The notes beneath the pieces are model-generated. The model saw nothing but the letters and a program-made list of their open reading frames with translations, had not been told where the DNA came from and did not search any database. Both the position numbers and the translations under genes were made by a program. This document shows, in pieces, positions 43,729 through 51,532 of a stretch of DNA of 64,000 bases (positions within the stretch are counted from its first letter, which is position 1; each line of letters opens with the position of its first letter). The DNA is from Cohnella algarum (GTDB lineage: Bacteria > Bacillota > Bacilli > Paenibacillales > Paenibacillaceae), in contig NZ_JAFHKM010000002.1 in the NCBI RefSeq assembly GCF_016937515.1, positions 1,731,001 through 1,795,000 on the forward strand, written 5' to 3'.

Positions 43729-44001
43729 ATGAACAAGACGGATCTGGTAAACAGCATTGCGGAGAAAAGCGGTCTGACGAAGAAGGACGTTGAGTCCGTA
43801 TTGAACGGTTTCCTTGGCGAAGTTTCCGACGCCCTGGCCAAAGGCGAAAAAGTGCAGCTGATCGGCTTCGGCACGTTCGAAACGCGCAGCCGCTCCGGCC
43901 GCGTCGGCCGCAACCCGCAAACGGGCAAAACGATCGAAATCGCCGCTTCCAAAGTTCCGGCGTTCAAAGCGGGCAACAAGCTGAAAGAAGCCGTCAAGTA
44001 A
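43729..44001 (+). CDS. hup: DNA-binding protein HU
   Basis: Histone-like DNA-bending protein of 90 residues. It starts [29 protein letters not shown] and carries the beta-arm motif [26 protein letters not shown] and the C-terminal [17 protein letters not shown] 43729 follows AGGAGG. B. subtilis has its hup gene elsewhere, but Paenibacillaceae often carry a copy between mazG and rqcP. The gap 43558-43728 has a short perfect palindrome (AGAATAGTATTCT near 43654) and no clear promoter. Confidence 0.97.
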   Translation: MNKTDLVNSIAEKSGLTKKDVESVLNGFLGEVSDALAKGEKVQLIGFGTFETRSRSGRVGRNPQTGKTIEIAASKVPAFKAGNKLKEAVK

Positions 44002-44004
44002 TTC

Positions 44005-44286
44005 ATGCGGCTTGACAAGTTTTTGAAGGTGTCGCGCCTGATCAAGCGCCGGACCGTGGCGAAGGACGTGTCCGACCAGGGGCGCGTCCTTCTCAATGGC
44101 AGGGAAGCGAAGCCGAGCGCCTCGCTGAAGGTTGGAGACGAGCTGGAAATCCAGTACGGACAACGCATTTTGACGGTCCGCGTGGAGAAGCTGGCGGATT
44201 CGACGCGCAAGGAGGACGCGGAGAGCCTGTACTCCGTTGTGAAGGAAGAATACAGAAAGAGCGAAAACCCTCCGTTCCTCTCCTGA
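44005..44286 (+). CDS. rqcP: Ribosome-associated quality control protein RqcP (S4 domain, YabO)
   Basis: Hsp15-like S4 protein, 93 residues, that in B. subtilis binds obstructed 50S subunits and supports RqcH-directed alanine tailing. It shows the S4 RNA-binding pattern MRLDKFLKVSRLIKRRTVAKDV, DQGRVLLNGREAKPSASLKVGDELEI. It starts 3 bases after the HU stop with only a weak ribosome site, so translation is probably coupled to HU. A strong terminator follows. Confidence 0.94.
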   Translation: MRLDKFLKVSRLIKRRTVAKDVSDQGRVLLNGREAKPSASLKVGDELEIQYGQRILTVRVEKLADSTRKEDAESLYSVVKEEYRKSENPPFLS

Positions 44287-44300
44287 TGAAGACGAAAGCT

Positions 44301-44335
44301 GGCCCCCACCGAGCGCGGTGGCGGCCGTTTTTTTT
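44301..44335 (+). terminator. Rho-independent terminator after rqcP
   Basis: GGCCCCCACCG and CGGTGGCGGCC form an 11-bp stem with one mismatch and an AGCG loop, followed by GTTTTTTTT. Confidence 0.92.
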
Positions 44336-44399
44336 GCACCGTGTTAAGCGCCTCCGGATGCTTGCCGGGCCGCCGTTCGAGGAGGCGAAAAACCGGCCG

Positions 44400-44501
44400 A
44401 TGGCGTCGGGAAAGCCTGCGTCGGGCAACCTTATGGCGTCGGAAAGCCTGCGCAAGAGCTATCGGGCCGCAGAATGCCTCATATCGGCCGCCTGCAGAAT
44501 G
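44400..44501. repeat. Degenerate direct repeats downstream of rqcP
   Basis: ATGGCGTCGGGAAAGCCTGCG (44400-44420) recurs at 44433-44452 with one base missing (33-bp period). GCAGAATG followed by a TCGGCCGCC block recurs at 44469 and 44494. No coding signal is visible here. Confidence 0.6.
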
Positions 44502-44520
44502 ACTCGCTCGGCCGCCTATG

Positions 44521-44698
44521 TTGGATTTTATCCAATCGACGTAGCGGGAAAGGAGAAAAATCCGATTTAGAGTGGATTTTATCCAACGAAAAACGGCCAT
44601 TTCGGCCGGAATGGACGAAACGGACTTGCTAGAATGGACAAAATCCAATCAAGCCCGAGGTTTTTGCGAGAAAGCCGGTTTTGATTGGACAAAATCCA
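44521..44698. repeat. Cluster of four short palindromic elements (TGGATTTTATCCA family)
   Basis: TTGGATTTTATCCAA (44521-44535), TGGATTTTATCCAA (44573-44586), ATGGACAAAATCCAA (44634-44648) and TTGGACAAAATCCA (44685-44698). The first two are true palindromes. The last two read as near inverse copies with one change. Spacing is 50-60 bp. The rest of the gap to yabP (44700-44960) is C-rich and G-poor on the plus strand, with no gene I can support. Confidence 0.85.
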
Positions 44699-44961
44699 CT
44701 GAAGCTCCGCCGCGCATGCTTACCCAACATCCCCGCCGCAGCAAGCCAAGAATACTACTCAGTCCCCCTGCCAACCCATCGAACGCGTCGCCACACGCCA
44801 AGAAGACCAGCCAGTCCGCTGCCAGCCCAACGTACCCGCCGCCGCTTCGTCCTTCAACCCGTCTGCGGCCCATCCAGGACGCGGCACCGGTTTTCTCCCG
44901 ACCCCCGTTCTAATCCGAACTTCTCCCCCATAAGCTAGTCTCATAAAAGGAGGGACGTGCC

Positions 44962-45243
44962 ATGGACTATGGGAAGGGCGCGAAGCGGCAGGAGGTTCGG
45001 CTGCTCAACCGCAAGTTGATGGACATTTCCGGCGTGCTCAACGTGGAAAGCTTCGATACGGACGAGTTTTTGCTGGAAACCGAGTGCGGTCGCGTGACGA
45101 TCAAAGGCCAGAACCTTCATATGAAAAACTTGAGCCTGGAGCAGGGGCTCGTCACGATCGAGGGACATATCGACTCCTTCTTTTACATGGACGGGGCTTC
45201 CGTCGGCAAATCCAAAGGCTTGCTCGGGAAGTTGTTCAAGTGA
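44962..45243 (+). CDS. yabP: Sporulation protein YabP
   Basis: Spore-formation protein of the YabP/YqfC family, 93 residues. It matches the pattern RQEVRLLNRKLMDISGVLNVESFDTDEFLLETECGRVTIKGQNLHMKNLSLEQGLVTIEG-like, ending KGLLGKLFK. ATG 44962 follows AAAAGGAGG. It overlaps yabQ by 4 bases (GTGA). B. subtilis yabP-yabQ is a SigE operon. A clear SigE promoter was not identified here. Confidence 0.94.
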   Translation: MDYGKGAKRQEVRLLNRKLMDISGVLNVESFDTDEFLLETECGRVTIKGQNLHMKNLSLEQGLVTIEGHIDSFFYMDGASVGKSKGLLGKLFK

Positions 45244-45833
45244 ATGCGGCCGTTCATTGGTCGACGATCGGCGCGATGATCGCGCTCGGGCTCGGCATGG
45301 GGTTCGCGTTCGACGCGTATCGGGTCGCGTGCGGCCGGTTCAACGTTCGCCGCTGGATGCTGCCGGGACTGGATTTGCTGTACTGGGCGGCCGCCACCGT
45401 CGTCGCATTCCAGCTTTTGCTGGCCAACAATTTCGGAGAGGTGCGCCTCTACGTTTTTCTCGGCATCGGCATCGGGGTCACCGGCTATTTTGGCCTGTTC
45501 GGCTCGTTCGCGCGCAAGCTGGTCGCCTGGCTGTACCGGGTGATCGAGGCGGCGGCAAAAGGGCTGTGGAAGACGGCGCGGATTTTGCTGATCGTCCCGG
45601 TCGTCTGGATCGTGCGCGTGCTGGCCCGGCTGATCGACATCGTTTTCGTGGTCGTCGTCGCGATTTTGCTGTGGACGGCAAAGCTGCTGCTCAAACCGCT
45701 TGGCGGCATCGGCGGGTGGCTGTGGAAACGCCTGCTGCCGGTTCGGCGGAAAGCCGGAAAGTGGTTCGCTCCGGTCGTTCGGGCGAAAGAACGCTGCGCA
45801 AGGTTATGGGAACGCCTCCGCCGAAAGTCATAA
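45240..45833 (+). CDS. yabQ: Spore cortex biosynthesis protein YabQ
   Basis: Membrane protein needed for spore cortex formation in B. subtilis. The 197-residue product begins at the GTG overlapping the yabP stop. Four to five hydrophobic segments are visible, including the family block GLGMGFAFDAYRVACGRF and LDLLYWAAATVVAFQLLLANNFGEVRLYVFLGIGIGVTGYF. The C-terminal third is Lys/Arg-rich. The frame open from 45084 lies inside yabP and is not used. Confidence 0.92.
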   Translation: MNAAVHWSTIGAMIALGLGMGFAFDAYRVACGRFNVRRWMLPGLDLLYWAAATVVAFQLLLANNFGEVRLYVFLGIGIGVTGYFGLFGSFARKLVAWLYRVIEAAAKGLWKTARILLIVPVVWIVRVLARLIDIVFVVVVAILLWTAKLLLKPLGGIGGWLWKRLLPVRRKAGKWFAPVVRAKERCARLWERLRRKS

Positions 45834-45856
45834 TTCGACACGGCCGGAGGTTTTTT
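45815..45856 (+). terminator. Rho-independent terminator overlapping the yabQ stop
   Basis: CCTCCGCCG (45815-45823) pairs with CGGCCGGAGG (45841-45850) and is followed by six T residues. The stem begins inside the last codons of yabQ. Confidence 0.8.
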
Positions 45857-45894
45857 ATGCGTCATAAGGCGTATTCTATCTAGCTTTTCGCGTA

Positions 45895-45903
45895 TGCTAT
45901 AAT
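45895..45903 (+). promoter_or_regulatory. Extended -10 promoter of divIC
   Basis: TGCTATAAT, a perfect -10 (45898-45903) with the TGn extension and no good -35, about 87 bases before divIC. Confidence 0.6.
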
Positions 45904-45989
45904 AGTAGCGCCCGATCTGTTTTTTCGATTATGGAAAGTCGTTTCGGTTCGGGGTACTCGGGGCAAGGGATCGGAAAGGGGAGCTTCGG

Positions 45990-46298
45990 ATGGCTACGCG
46001 CACGACGTCAACGCCGGCATCGGTAGGAGCACGCAGACGGCTTAAGCTGCTGCTGCTTGTCATCGTCCTGTTCATGAGCTGGGCGACGTATACGATGCTG
46101 CATCAATACCACCAGCAATCCGAACGTTCCGCGAAGCTGCAGGAGGCCAAGAGCAAGCTGGCGGAAGCCGAGGCGAAGACGGCCGCGCTGAAGCTTGAGG
46201 TCGAAAGGCTCAACGATCCCGAATATATCGGCCAAATCGCCCGCAAAGATCAAGGGATGATGCTTCCCGGAGAACGCGCCATTCAAGTTCAACCCTAA
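45990..46298 (+). CDS. divIC: Septum formation initiator DivIC/FtsB-like
   Basis: Small bitopic division protein of 102 residues. It has a basic N-terminus, one membrane helix (about 19-37) and an extracellular coiled coil (residues 45-80, QQSERSAKLQEAKSKLAEAEAKTAALKLEVERL-like). It ends with the conserved NDPEYIGQIARKDQGMMLPGE block. ATG 45990 follows GGAAAGGGGAG. It partners FtsL and DivIB at the septum. Its place after yabQ and before yabR is as in B. subtilis. Confidence 0.95.
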   Translation: MATRTTSTPASVGARRRLKLLLLVIVLFMSWATYTMLHQYHQQSERSAKLQEAKSKLAEAEAKTAALKLEVERLNDPEYIGQIARKDQGMMLPGERAIQVQP

Positions 46299-46327
46299 AA
46301 TGGCGGTATTTTCGAGATATCCGTCTG

Positions 46328-46357
46328 TTGACCTTGCTTTTCACAATCGGTTATAAT
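46328..46357 (+). promoter_or_regulatory. SigA-type promoter of yabR
   Basis: TTGACC (46328-46333) and TATAAT (46352-46357) with an 18-bp spacer. Confidence 0.8.
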
Positions 46358-46420
46358 CGGCGTAAGCCGGATTGATATATTGAACGGCACACTTATGTTC
46401 AGGGAGGAACATCGGTTTTT

Positions 46421-46861
46421 ATGGCCATCGAAGTGGGCACGAAATTGGAGGGTAAAGTAACCGGCATTACGCATTTCGGAGCGTTTGTGGATTTGTCGGG
46501 CGGAGTTACGGGCCTCGTTCACATTTCCGAAATCGCGGACAGCTATGTTAAGGACGTCAACGAGCATTTGAAGATCAGCGACGTCGTTACCGTCAAAGTC
46601 ATCAATGTGGACAAGGACGGCAAGATCGGCCTGTCCATCCGACAAGCTGTTGACAAGCCGCCGGAGCAACAGCAGCAGTATCGCGAACAACGCGGACCTC
46701 GCGGAGATCGCGGAGGTCGACCCTTCAAACCGGGCGGTCCGGGCCGCGCCTCGTTTGAGGATAAGATGAACCGGTTCCTCAAGGACAGCGAAGAGCGCAT
46801 GTCCACCCTGAAGAAGAGCACGGAATCCAAACGCGGCGGACGGGGCGGACGTCGATCGTAA
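46421..46861 (+). CDS. yabR: S1-domain RNA-binding protein YabR
   Basis: One S1/OB-fold domain at residues 1-75 (VGTKLEGKVTGITHFGAFVDLSGGVTGLVHISEIADSYVKDVNEHLK-like). A low-complexity Gln/Arg/Gly/Pro segment follows, with RGPRG and RGGRP patterns, then a short charged C-terminus ending RGGRGGRRS. It probably binds RNA; the B. subtilis orthologue has no firmly established role. The protein is 146 residues. ATG 46421 follows CAGGGAGG. It has its own promoter and terminator. Confidence 0.92.
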   Translation: MAIEVGTKLEGKVTGITHFGAFVDLSGGVTGLVHISEIADSYVKDVNEHLKISDVVTVKVINVDKDGKIGLSIRQAVDKPPEQQQQYREQRGPRGDRGGRPFKPGGPGRASFEDKMNRFLKDSEERMSTLKKSTESKRGGRGGRRS

Positions 46862-46908
46862 TACCCGACCCCTCATTTTTATAGAAGTTTTATAGCAGCA
46901 ACCAGATA

Positions 46909-46933
46909 ACCGTCGGCTCGGCTGGCGGTTTTT
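46909..46933 (+). terminator. Rho-independent terminator after yabR
   Basis: ACCGTCGGC and GCTGGCGGT form a 9-bp stem with G-T pairs and a TCG loop, followed by TTTTT. Confidence 0.8.
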
Positions 46934-47013
46934 CGCGTTTTCGGGAGCGTTCCGCGCAAGCCGAACGGCGGATGGCGATTCTTTCATTTATAACGGTTAA
47001 AAGTTTTTAACGA

Positions 47014-47050
47014 AAACCCGGATCGGGAGCGATCCGGGTTTTCTCTATTT
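47014..47050. terminator. Second, perfect hairpin terminator downstream of yabR
   Basis: GAAAACCCGGATCG (47014-47027) and CGATCCGGGTTTTC (47032-47045) are a perfect 14-bp inverted repeat with T-runs on both strands. The 80 bases before it hold no recognised gene. From 47050 to 47240 I see no gene or RNA that I can support. Confidence 0.85.
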
Positions 47051-47238
47051 CGAGGGCATCCGGCACGGCAGCGAAAAAAGAGGGCGTTTTGCGGTCGCCA
47101 ATTGCCGTCGGATGGAGGCGTTTTCCTCTCCGGCATTCGACGGAAGGCATCGCAGGCGTCCGCTCGCGGAAGCCGTTTCCCCAACTCCGGCGCGGATTTG
47201 CCGGTTGCCGAACGGCGTCGCCGCCGCCTCGCGCCCGC

Positions 47239-47304
47239 TGTCGGAAAAAACTTTTGCTTCGCCAACGGCTTCTGACAAACTTCATGAAACGCCGCTCCTA
47301 TAAT
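47239..47304 (+). promoter_or_regulatory. spoIIE promoter with 21-bp spacer and Spo0A boxes
   Basis: The -10 is TATAAT (47299-47304) and the -35 CTGACA (47272-47277), separated by 21 bp. B. subtilis spoIIE has the same unusual spacing and needs Spo0A~P. TGGCGAA on the minus strand (47258-47264) is an exact TGnCGAA box. TGTCGGA (47239-47245) is a one-mismatch box, and TGTCAGAA on the minus strand overlaps the -35. Confidence 0.8.
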
Positions 47305-47340
47305 TAGAGGCACACTCTTTGGAAAACGAGGTGCTCATTG

Positions 47341-49884
47341 ATGATCAAGCAGTCCGTCATTCCCTTCGTGCCGCGCCAGCAGCAAAATCCAAATTCCGAT
47401 GAGAACAAAAAGGAGAGACGATGGAAATTCAATTTGCGGAATCCGCGAAAAAAACCGGCGCCGTCCCGGCCCGGAGATCGCGCCTTGGTCGGTTTGTTTC
47501 AGCGTTATCGATGGGCATTGCTCGTCGTTGCCGTCGGTTTTTTGCTCGGGCGAGCGGTTATGCTGGAAGGGCTCGCGCCTTTTGCGGCCGCCTTCTTCGC
47601 CGTCGTGCTGTACACGCGCAGAGACTTGGCCGTGTGGGCCGCGGCGGGGGCGTTCGCGGGGAGCTTCTGGTCGCTTTCGGGGGAGCCGGCGGTCATCGCC
47701 GCGGAGATCGGCATCGTCTATCTGCTTGTCCGAGCGCTGGAGGCGTACGAGCGAGCGGATCTGTCCCACGCTCCGGTCGTCGTGTTTACTTCGACGCTAC
47801 TGGTCCGCCTCTTTGCGACGGTCATGACGGAGACGTCGGCCGGCTGGCTGCCGTACGCGCTCACGGCGGTGGAGGCGGGACTTGCGTTCGTGCTGACGCT
47901 GCTGTTCCTGCACGCCCTGCCCGTCTTGTCCCGGCCCGCGAGAAAATCCCGCCTGCGCCACGAGGAGTGGGTGGGACTGATGATCCTGGCCGCCTCGGTG
48001 CTGACGGGCGTCGTCGGCTGGGCCGTCTACGGCGTTTCGCTGGAGATGCTGCTGTCCCGCTACGCGGTCGTGCTGGTCGCGCTTGCCGCCGGTCCTTTGG
48101 TCGGCACTTCCGCGGGGGTGATCGCCGGCATTATTTTGAGTCTTTCGGATTTGAGCGCCGTTTCGCAGATCGGCATTTTGGCCTTCGGAGGGCTGATGGC
48201 CGGGTTGATCCGACAGGGCGGAAAGCCCGCGGTCGCGTTCGGCCTGCTGCTGGGCACTTCGATGTTGTCGCTCTACGAAGGGCAGGCCCAGACGACGATG
48301 GCCTCGGTCTGGGCGTCCGTAGCCGCTTCCGTCCTGTTGTTCGCAACGCCCCGGAAGTGGATCGACTCTATTGCAGGATATGTGCCGGGGACGGCGGATT
48401 ATGCCCAAAATCAACAGGACTACGCAAAAAAAGTCCGGGACTTGACCGCGGAGCGGGTCGAGCGGTTCTCGGAGGTGTTCCGCCAGCTGGCCGGCAGCTT
48501 CCGCCAGATCACGTATGCCGGAGAGACGGCCCGCAGCGAACGGGATTTCGAACATTTTATCAATACGGTGCACGAGACGAATTGCCAGAGCTGCCATCGG
48601 AGGTGGCAGTGCTGGGACGGACAGTTTTTTCAAACCTACAAATTGCTGACGGACATGATGAGCGCGGTGGAAACGGATCCGGAGCTCGCCGCTTCCCATC
48701 TGCCCAAGCCGTGGACGCGGCATTGCGTCAAAACCCCGCAGGTGCTGGAGGTGCTCAAGCGGCAATACGACTTGTACCGCCACGACCAACACTGGCGGCG
48801 CCAGGTGCAGGACAGCCGGCTGCTGGTCGCCGAGCAGCTGTCGGGCGTCTCCCAGGTCATGGACGACCTGGTGAAGGAAATCCGCAGGGAAGCGAAGGAG
48901 CTGAGCCGGCAGGAGGAGCAGATTCGGGAAGCGCTCGATGGCTTGGGGCTGGCGATTCAACGCATCGATATCATTAATCTGGAGGAGGGACAGGTCGAGA
49001 TTGAAATGATCCATGCGTTCCGGCCGGGGTACGACGAGTGCCGGAAAATGATCGCGCCGCTGCTTAGCGACATCCTCGGCGAAAGCATTTCGGTGCGAAG
49101 CGAGCGCGTGGCGGAAGGACCGGGGAAGTGGACGACCGTCACGTTCGGTTCTGCGAAGGCGTTCGAAGTGACGACCGGGGTGGCCGCGGCGGCCAAGGAC
49201 GGCGACCTGCTGTCCGGCGACAGCTTCAGCATGACGGAGCTGGGGAGCGGCAAGTTCGCGGTATCCATCAGCGACGGCATGGGCAACGGGGCGCGGGCGA
49301 GGCTCGAAAGCAGCGCGGCGCTGTCGATGCTGGAGCAGCTGCTGCAATCGGGCATCAACGAGCGGGTGGCGATCAAGTCGGTCAACTCGATTTTGCTGCT
49401 GCGCTCGCCCGAGGAAATGTTCGCGACGGTCGATCTCGCGCTGATCGACCTGTACACGGCGCAGGCGACGCTGCTGAAGATCGGTTCGACGCCGAGCTTC
49501 ATCAAGCGCGGGCGCGAAATCATTCCGATCGCGGCGAACAACCTGCCGATCGGAATCCTGCAGGACATCGAGGTCGACTTCCTGCAGATCGATCTGGAGC
49601 CCGGCGATACGCTCATCATGATGACGGACGGCATCATCGACGCCCCGGGACACGCGATCAACAAGGAAATGTGGATGAAGCGGGTGCTTCAGGAAATCGC
49701 GAGCGACGACCCGCAGGAAATCGCGGACGCGCTGCTTCAGACGGCGATGCGCCAATATCCCGGCGGAAGCGTCAGGGACGACATGACCGTCGTCGTCACG
49801 AAGATCGCCCGGCGCGAGCCGGAATGGGCGGCGTTCCGCTGGCCGGGACTGGACCGGCTGGAGCGTTCGCGAACGGTCAGCTGA
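47341..49884 (+). CDS. spoIIE: Stage II sporulation protein E (SpoIIE phosphatase)
   Basis: Membrane PP2C phosphatase that dephosphorylates SpoIIAA to activate SigF and also acts at the polar septum. The N-terminal third (about residues 55-340) contains about ten transmembrane helices. A central FtsZ-interacting and oligomerisation region follows. Residues from about 590 on form the PP2C domain, with GDSFSM, ISDGMGNGARA, MMTDGIIDAPG and the terminal RDDMTVVVTKI. It has 847 residues, near the B. subtilis length (827). ATG 47341 lies about 7 bases after GAGGTG; the TTG at 47338 is a less likely start. Confidence 0.97.
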   Translation: MIKQSVIPFVPRQQQNPNSDENKKERRWKFNLRNPRKKPAPSRPGDRALVGLFQRYRWALLVVAVGFLLGRAVMLEGLAPFAAAFFAVVLYTRRDLAVWAAAGAFAGSFWSLSGEPAVIAAEIGIVYLLVRALEAYERADLSHAPVVVFTSTLLVRLFATVMTETSAGWLPYALTAVEAGLAFVLTLLFLHALPVLSRPARKSRLRHEEWVGLMILAASVLTGVVGWAVYGVSLEMLLSRYAVVLVALAAGPLVGTSAGVIAGIILSLSDLSAVSQIGILAFGGLMAGLIRQGGKPAVAFGLLLGTSMLSLYEGQAQTTMASVWASVAASVLLFATPRKWIDSIAGYVPGTADYAQNQQDYAKKVRDLTAERVERFSEVFRQLAGSFRQITYAGETARSERDFEHFINTVHETNCQSCHRRWQCWDGQFFQTYKLLTDMMSAVETDPELAASHLPKPWTRHCVKTPQVLEVLKRQYDLYRHDQHWRRQVQDSRLLVAEQLSGVSQVMDDLVKEIRREAKELSRQEEQIREALDGLGLAIQRIDIINLEEGQVEIEMIHAFRPGYDECRKMIAPLLSDILGESISVRSERVAEGPGKWTTVTFGSAKAFEVTTGVAAAAKDGDLLSGDSFSMTELGSGKFAVSISDGMGNGARARLESSAALSMLEQLLQSGINERVAIKSVNSILLLRSPEEMFATVDLALIDLYTAQATLLKIGSTPSFIKRGREIIPIAANNLPIGILQDIEVDFLQIDLEPGDTLIMMTDGIIDAPGHAINKEMWMKRVLQEIASDDPQEIADALLQTAMRQYPGGSVRDDMTVVVTKIARREPEWAAFRWPGLDRLERSRTVS

Positions 49885-49956
49885 CGGACTTTATCGGATG
49901 CTCGAATTTCTTCGGGCAAACACAGGCTCTGATCTTATTCAAGGAGGAGATGCACC

Positions 49957-50112
49957 GTGAATATGACATACGGTTCGAATGCCGCGAAGGAAAAACAAAC
50001 GAGGGTCCGACGGCGCGACGGAATCGCCGCGACGGGTCCGCCGCCGCGGGCGCGGCGGGGAATCGCGCTTGAAGCTTGCCGCCGGCCGCGGGCCGTTCGT
50101 CCGGATCGGTAA
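49957..50112 (+). CDS. Possible small ORF downstream of spoIIE
   Basis: A GTG start with an excellent AAGGAGG 8 bases upstream opens a 51-residue frame beginning MNMTYGSNAAKEKQTRVRRRDG. After about 20 residues the composition becomes Arg/Pro-rich, as if read out of frame. It may be a real small basic protein, or the 5' remnant of a gene lost when the 50-54 kb block was inserted before yabS. I do not recognise it. Confidence 0.3.
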   Translation: MNMTYGSNAAKEKQTRVRRRDGIAATGPPPRARRGIALEACRRPRAVRPDR

Positions 50113-50185
50113 CGCTGCGTTGAACGCTAATGACCCATGAGGGTTTCATATAAATATTCCGTTTTGTTTTGGAGGTGGGACGAAG

Positions 50186-51370
50186 TCAATCGGTTGACCG
50201 GCTGTCCGCCTCGGGGAACGCCTCCCCGCCCTCCGCGTACAGCTTCAGCAGGGCCGCGGCCTCATTCGCCATGGACTGCCGGAGCGATTCCGGCCGGAGC
50301 GCGAGGGCGGAGGCGCCCAACCCGAGCAGCAGCCGCGCCGCGTACGACTCGGTTTGCAAGTCGACATCGGCCTCGACCCAAGCCTCCGACGCTTGCCGGG
50401 AGGACAATATGCGAACATATCGTTCCGAGGCGAATTGCCGCCAAGCGTCGGTCCTCACCCGCACTTGCGCCGGATAGCTGGGGAGCGAGGCTTTGAACCG
50501 GGCGGTCGACCGCTGCCACCAGGAAGCGAGGTCGAACGTTTCGGGCACTTGAAAACGATCTTCCAACAGCTCGGCCGAAACGAGCCGGGAAACGCGGAAC
50601 GTGCGCACCCGGTCTTCGGGCGAAGCGCAGGCCATGGCGTCCGGTTTAACGTCGGGCTCCGGCTTCGGCTCGCGTTTCGGACCGGATTTCGCTTTCGGGC
50701 TCGCTTCCGGATCCGGGCCGCCCTTTCGATCGGCGTTCCCGTCCGATACGGCGTTCCGGTCCGGGACTTTCCCCGCTTTGCGATCTTCCCCGCGTTCCTC
50801 CTCCACCTGACCGGCGAAGTACCAGGTTTGCCGTTTGGCCACCAACCCCCACGGACAGACGGCGAACGGAGCGTGAATCCGCTCATCCGCGCCAACGTAG
50901 CGGATGAGCATTTTCCGCTGCTCCCACACGGCCTTCTGCACCGTCTCCAAAAAAGGCGCCGGCTCGCCGGCTTCATGCCACCCGGCCCCGTCGATATGCA
51001 GATGGCGGCGGACGAATTCGGCTTCGTCCCGCCTCGCGGGCGGCAGCGCGGAGAACAGCTTGCGCAGCGCGCTCGACGTGTCGTCCGGGAGCTTCAGGTC
51101 GCGCACCGCGCTCGACGATTGCAGCGCCAGCAGCGCGGTAATTTCCCCCGTCGTCAGTCCCGTCAGCCGGGTCCGGTAGCCTTCCTGCAGCACCCAGCCG
51201 CCGCTCGCGCCTCTTTCCGCGTAAATCGGAAAGCCGCTCGCGGACAGCGATTCCATATCGCGATGCACGGTTCGCGGCGACACCTCCAGCCGGCGGGCGA
51301 GCTCGCCGGTCGTCGCTTTTCCTTGAGCCTGCAGCAAATGGAGAATTCGCAGCAGCCGGTCGCCTCGCAT
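50186..51370 (-). CDS. WYL-domain transcriptional regulator (YafY/DeoR type)
   Basis: The N-terminal winged helix-turn-helix (MRGDRLLRILHLLQAQGKATTGELARRLEVSPRTVHRDMESLS-like) is followed by a WYL sensor domain (GLVAKRQTWYFAGQ). Between strands of the WYL domain lies a charged low-complexity insertion of about 55 residues, rich in Lys, Asp, Pro and Gly, right after WYFAGQVEEE. ATG 51370 lies 7 bases after GGGGGG; the upstream frame to 51460 has no ribosome site. The protein is 394 residues. It is divergent from the SDR gene, with a palindrome between them, so it probably controls that gene and itself. Confidence 0.88.
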   Translation of the reverse strand: MRGDRLLRILHLLQAQGKATTGELARRLEVSPRTVHRDMESLSASGFPIYAERGASGGWVLQEGYRTRLTGLTTGEITALLALQSSSAVRDLKLPDDTSSALRKLFSALPPARRDEAEFVRRHLHIDGAGWHEAGEPAPFLETVQKAVWEQRKMLIRYVGADERIHAPFAVCPWGLVAKRQTWYFAGQVEEERGEDRKAGKVPDRNAVSDGNADRKGGPDPEASPKAKSGPKREPKPEPDVKPDAMACASPEDRVRTFRVSRLVSAELLEDRFQVPETFDLASWWQRSTARFKASLPSYPAQVRVRTDAWRQFASERYVRILSSRQASEAWVEADVDLQTESYAARLLLGLGASALALRPESLRQSMANEAAALLKLYAEGGEAFPEADSRSTD

Positions 51371-51464
51371 GGGCCATCCCCCCATTCCCGTTCGCGCTTG
51401 CGCCTCGTTCGTTCGGCCCCGCGAAATGATTTTCCGAATACCGTCAGTATACCGTTTCAATTAT

Positions 51465-51477
51465 GACACTAGTTGTC
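51465..51477. promoter_or_regulatory. Palindromic operator candidate between WYL regulator and SDR
   Basis: GACACTAGTTGTC has GACA/TGTC arms around a CTAG centre. It lies in the divergent promoter region, 95 bases from the regulator start and 56 from the SDR start. TGTCA-type half-sites are plausible for YafY-like regulators. Confidence 0.5.
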
Positions 51478-51532
51478 TTATATGCAAGAGTAGCATAACG
51501 GTATTCCGAATCCAAAGGCGGTGCTCATGAAC

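Noticed and set aside
44759..44944. Minus-strand frames of 61-75 codons before yabP
   Set aside because: They consist of Gly/Arg/Trp-rich noise from a C-rich intergenic stretch and have no ribosome site.
46862..47337. tRNA genes between yabR and spoIIE, as in B. subtilis
   Set aside because: No cloverleaf, GGTTCnA or CCA-like arms could be found in the interval on either strand.
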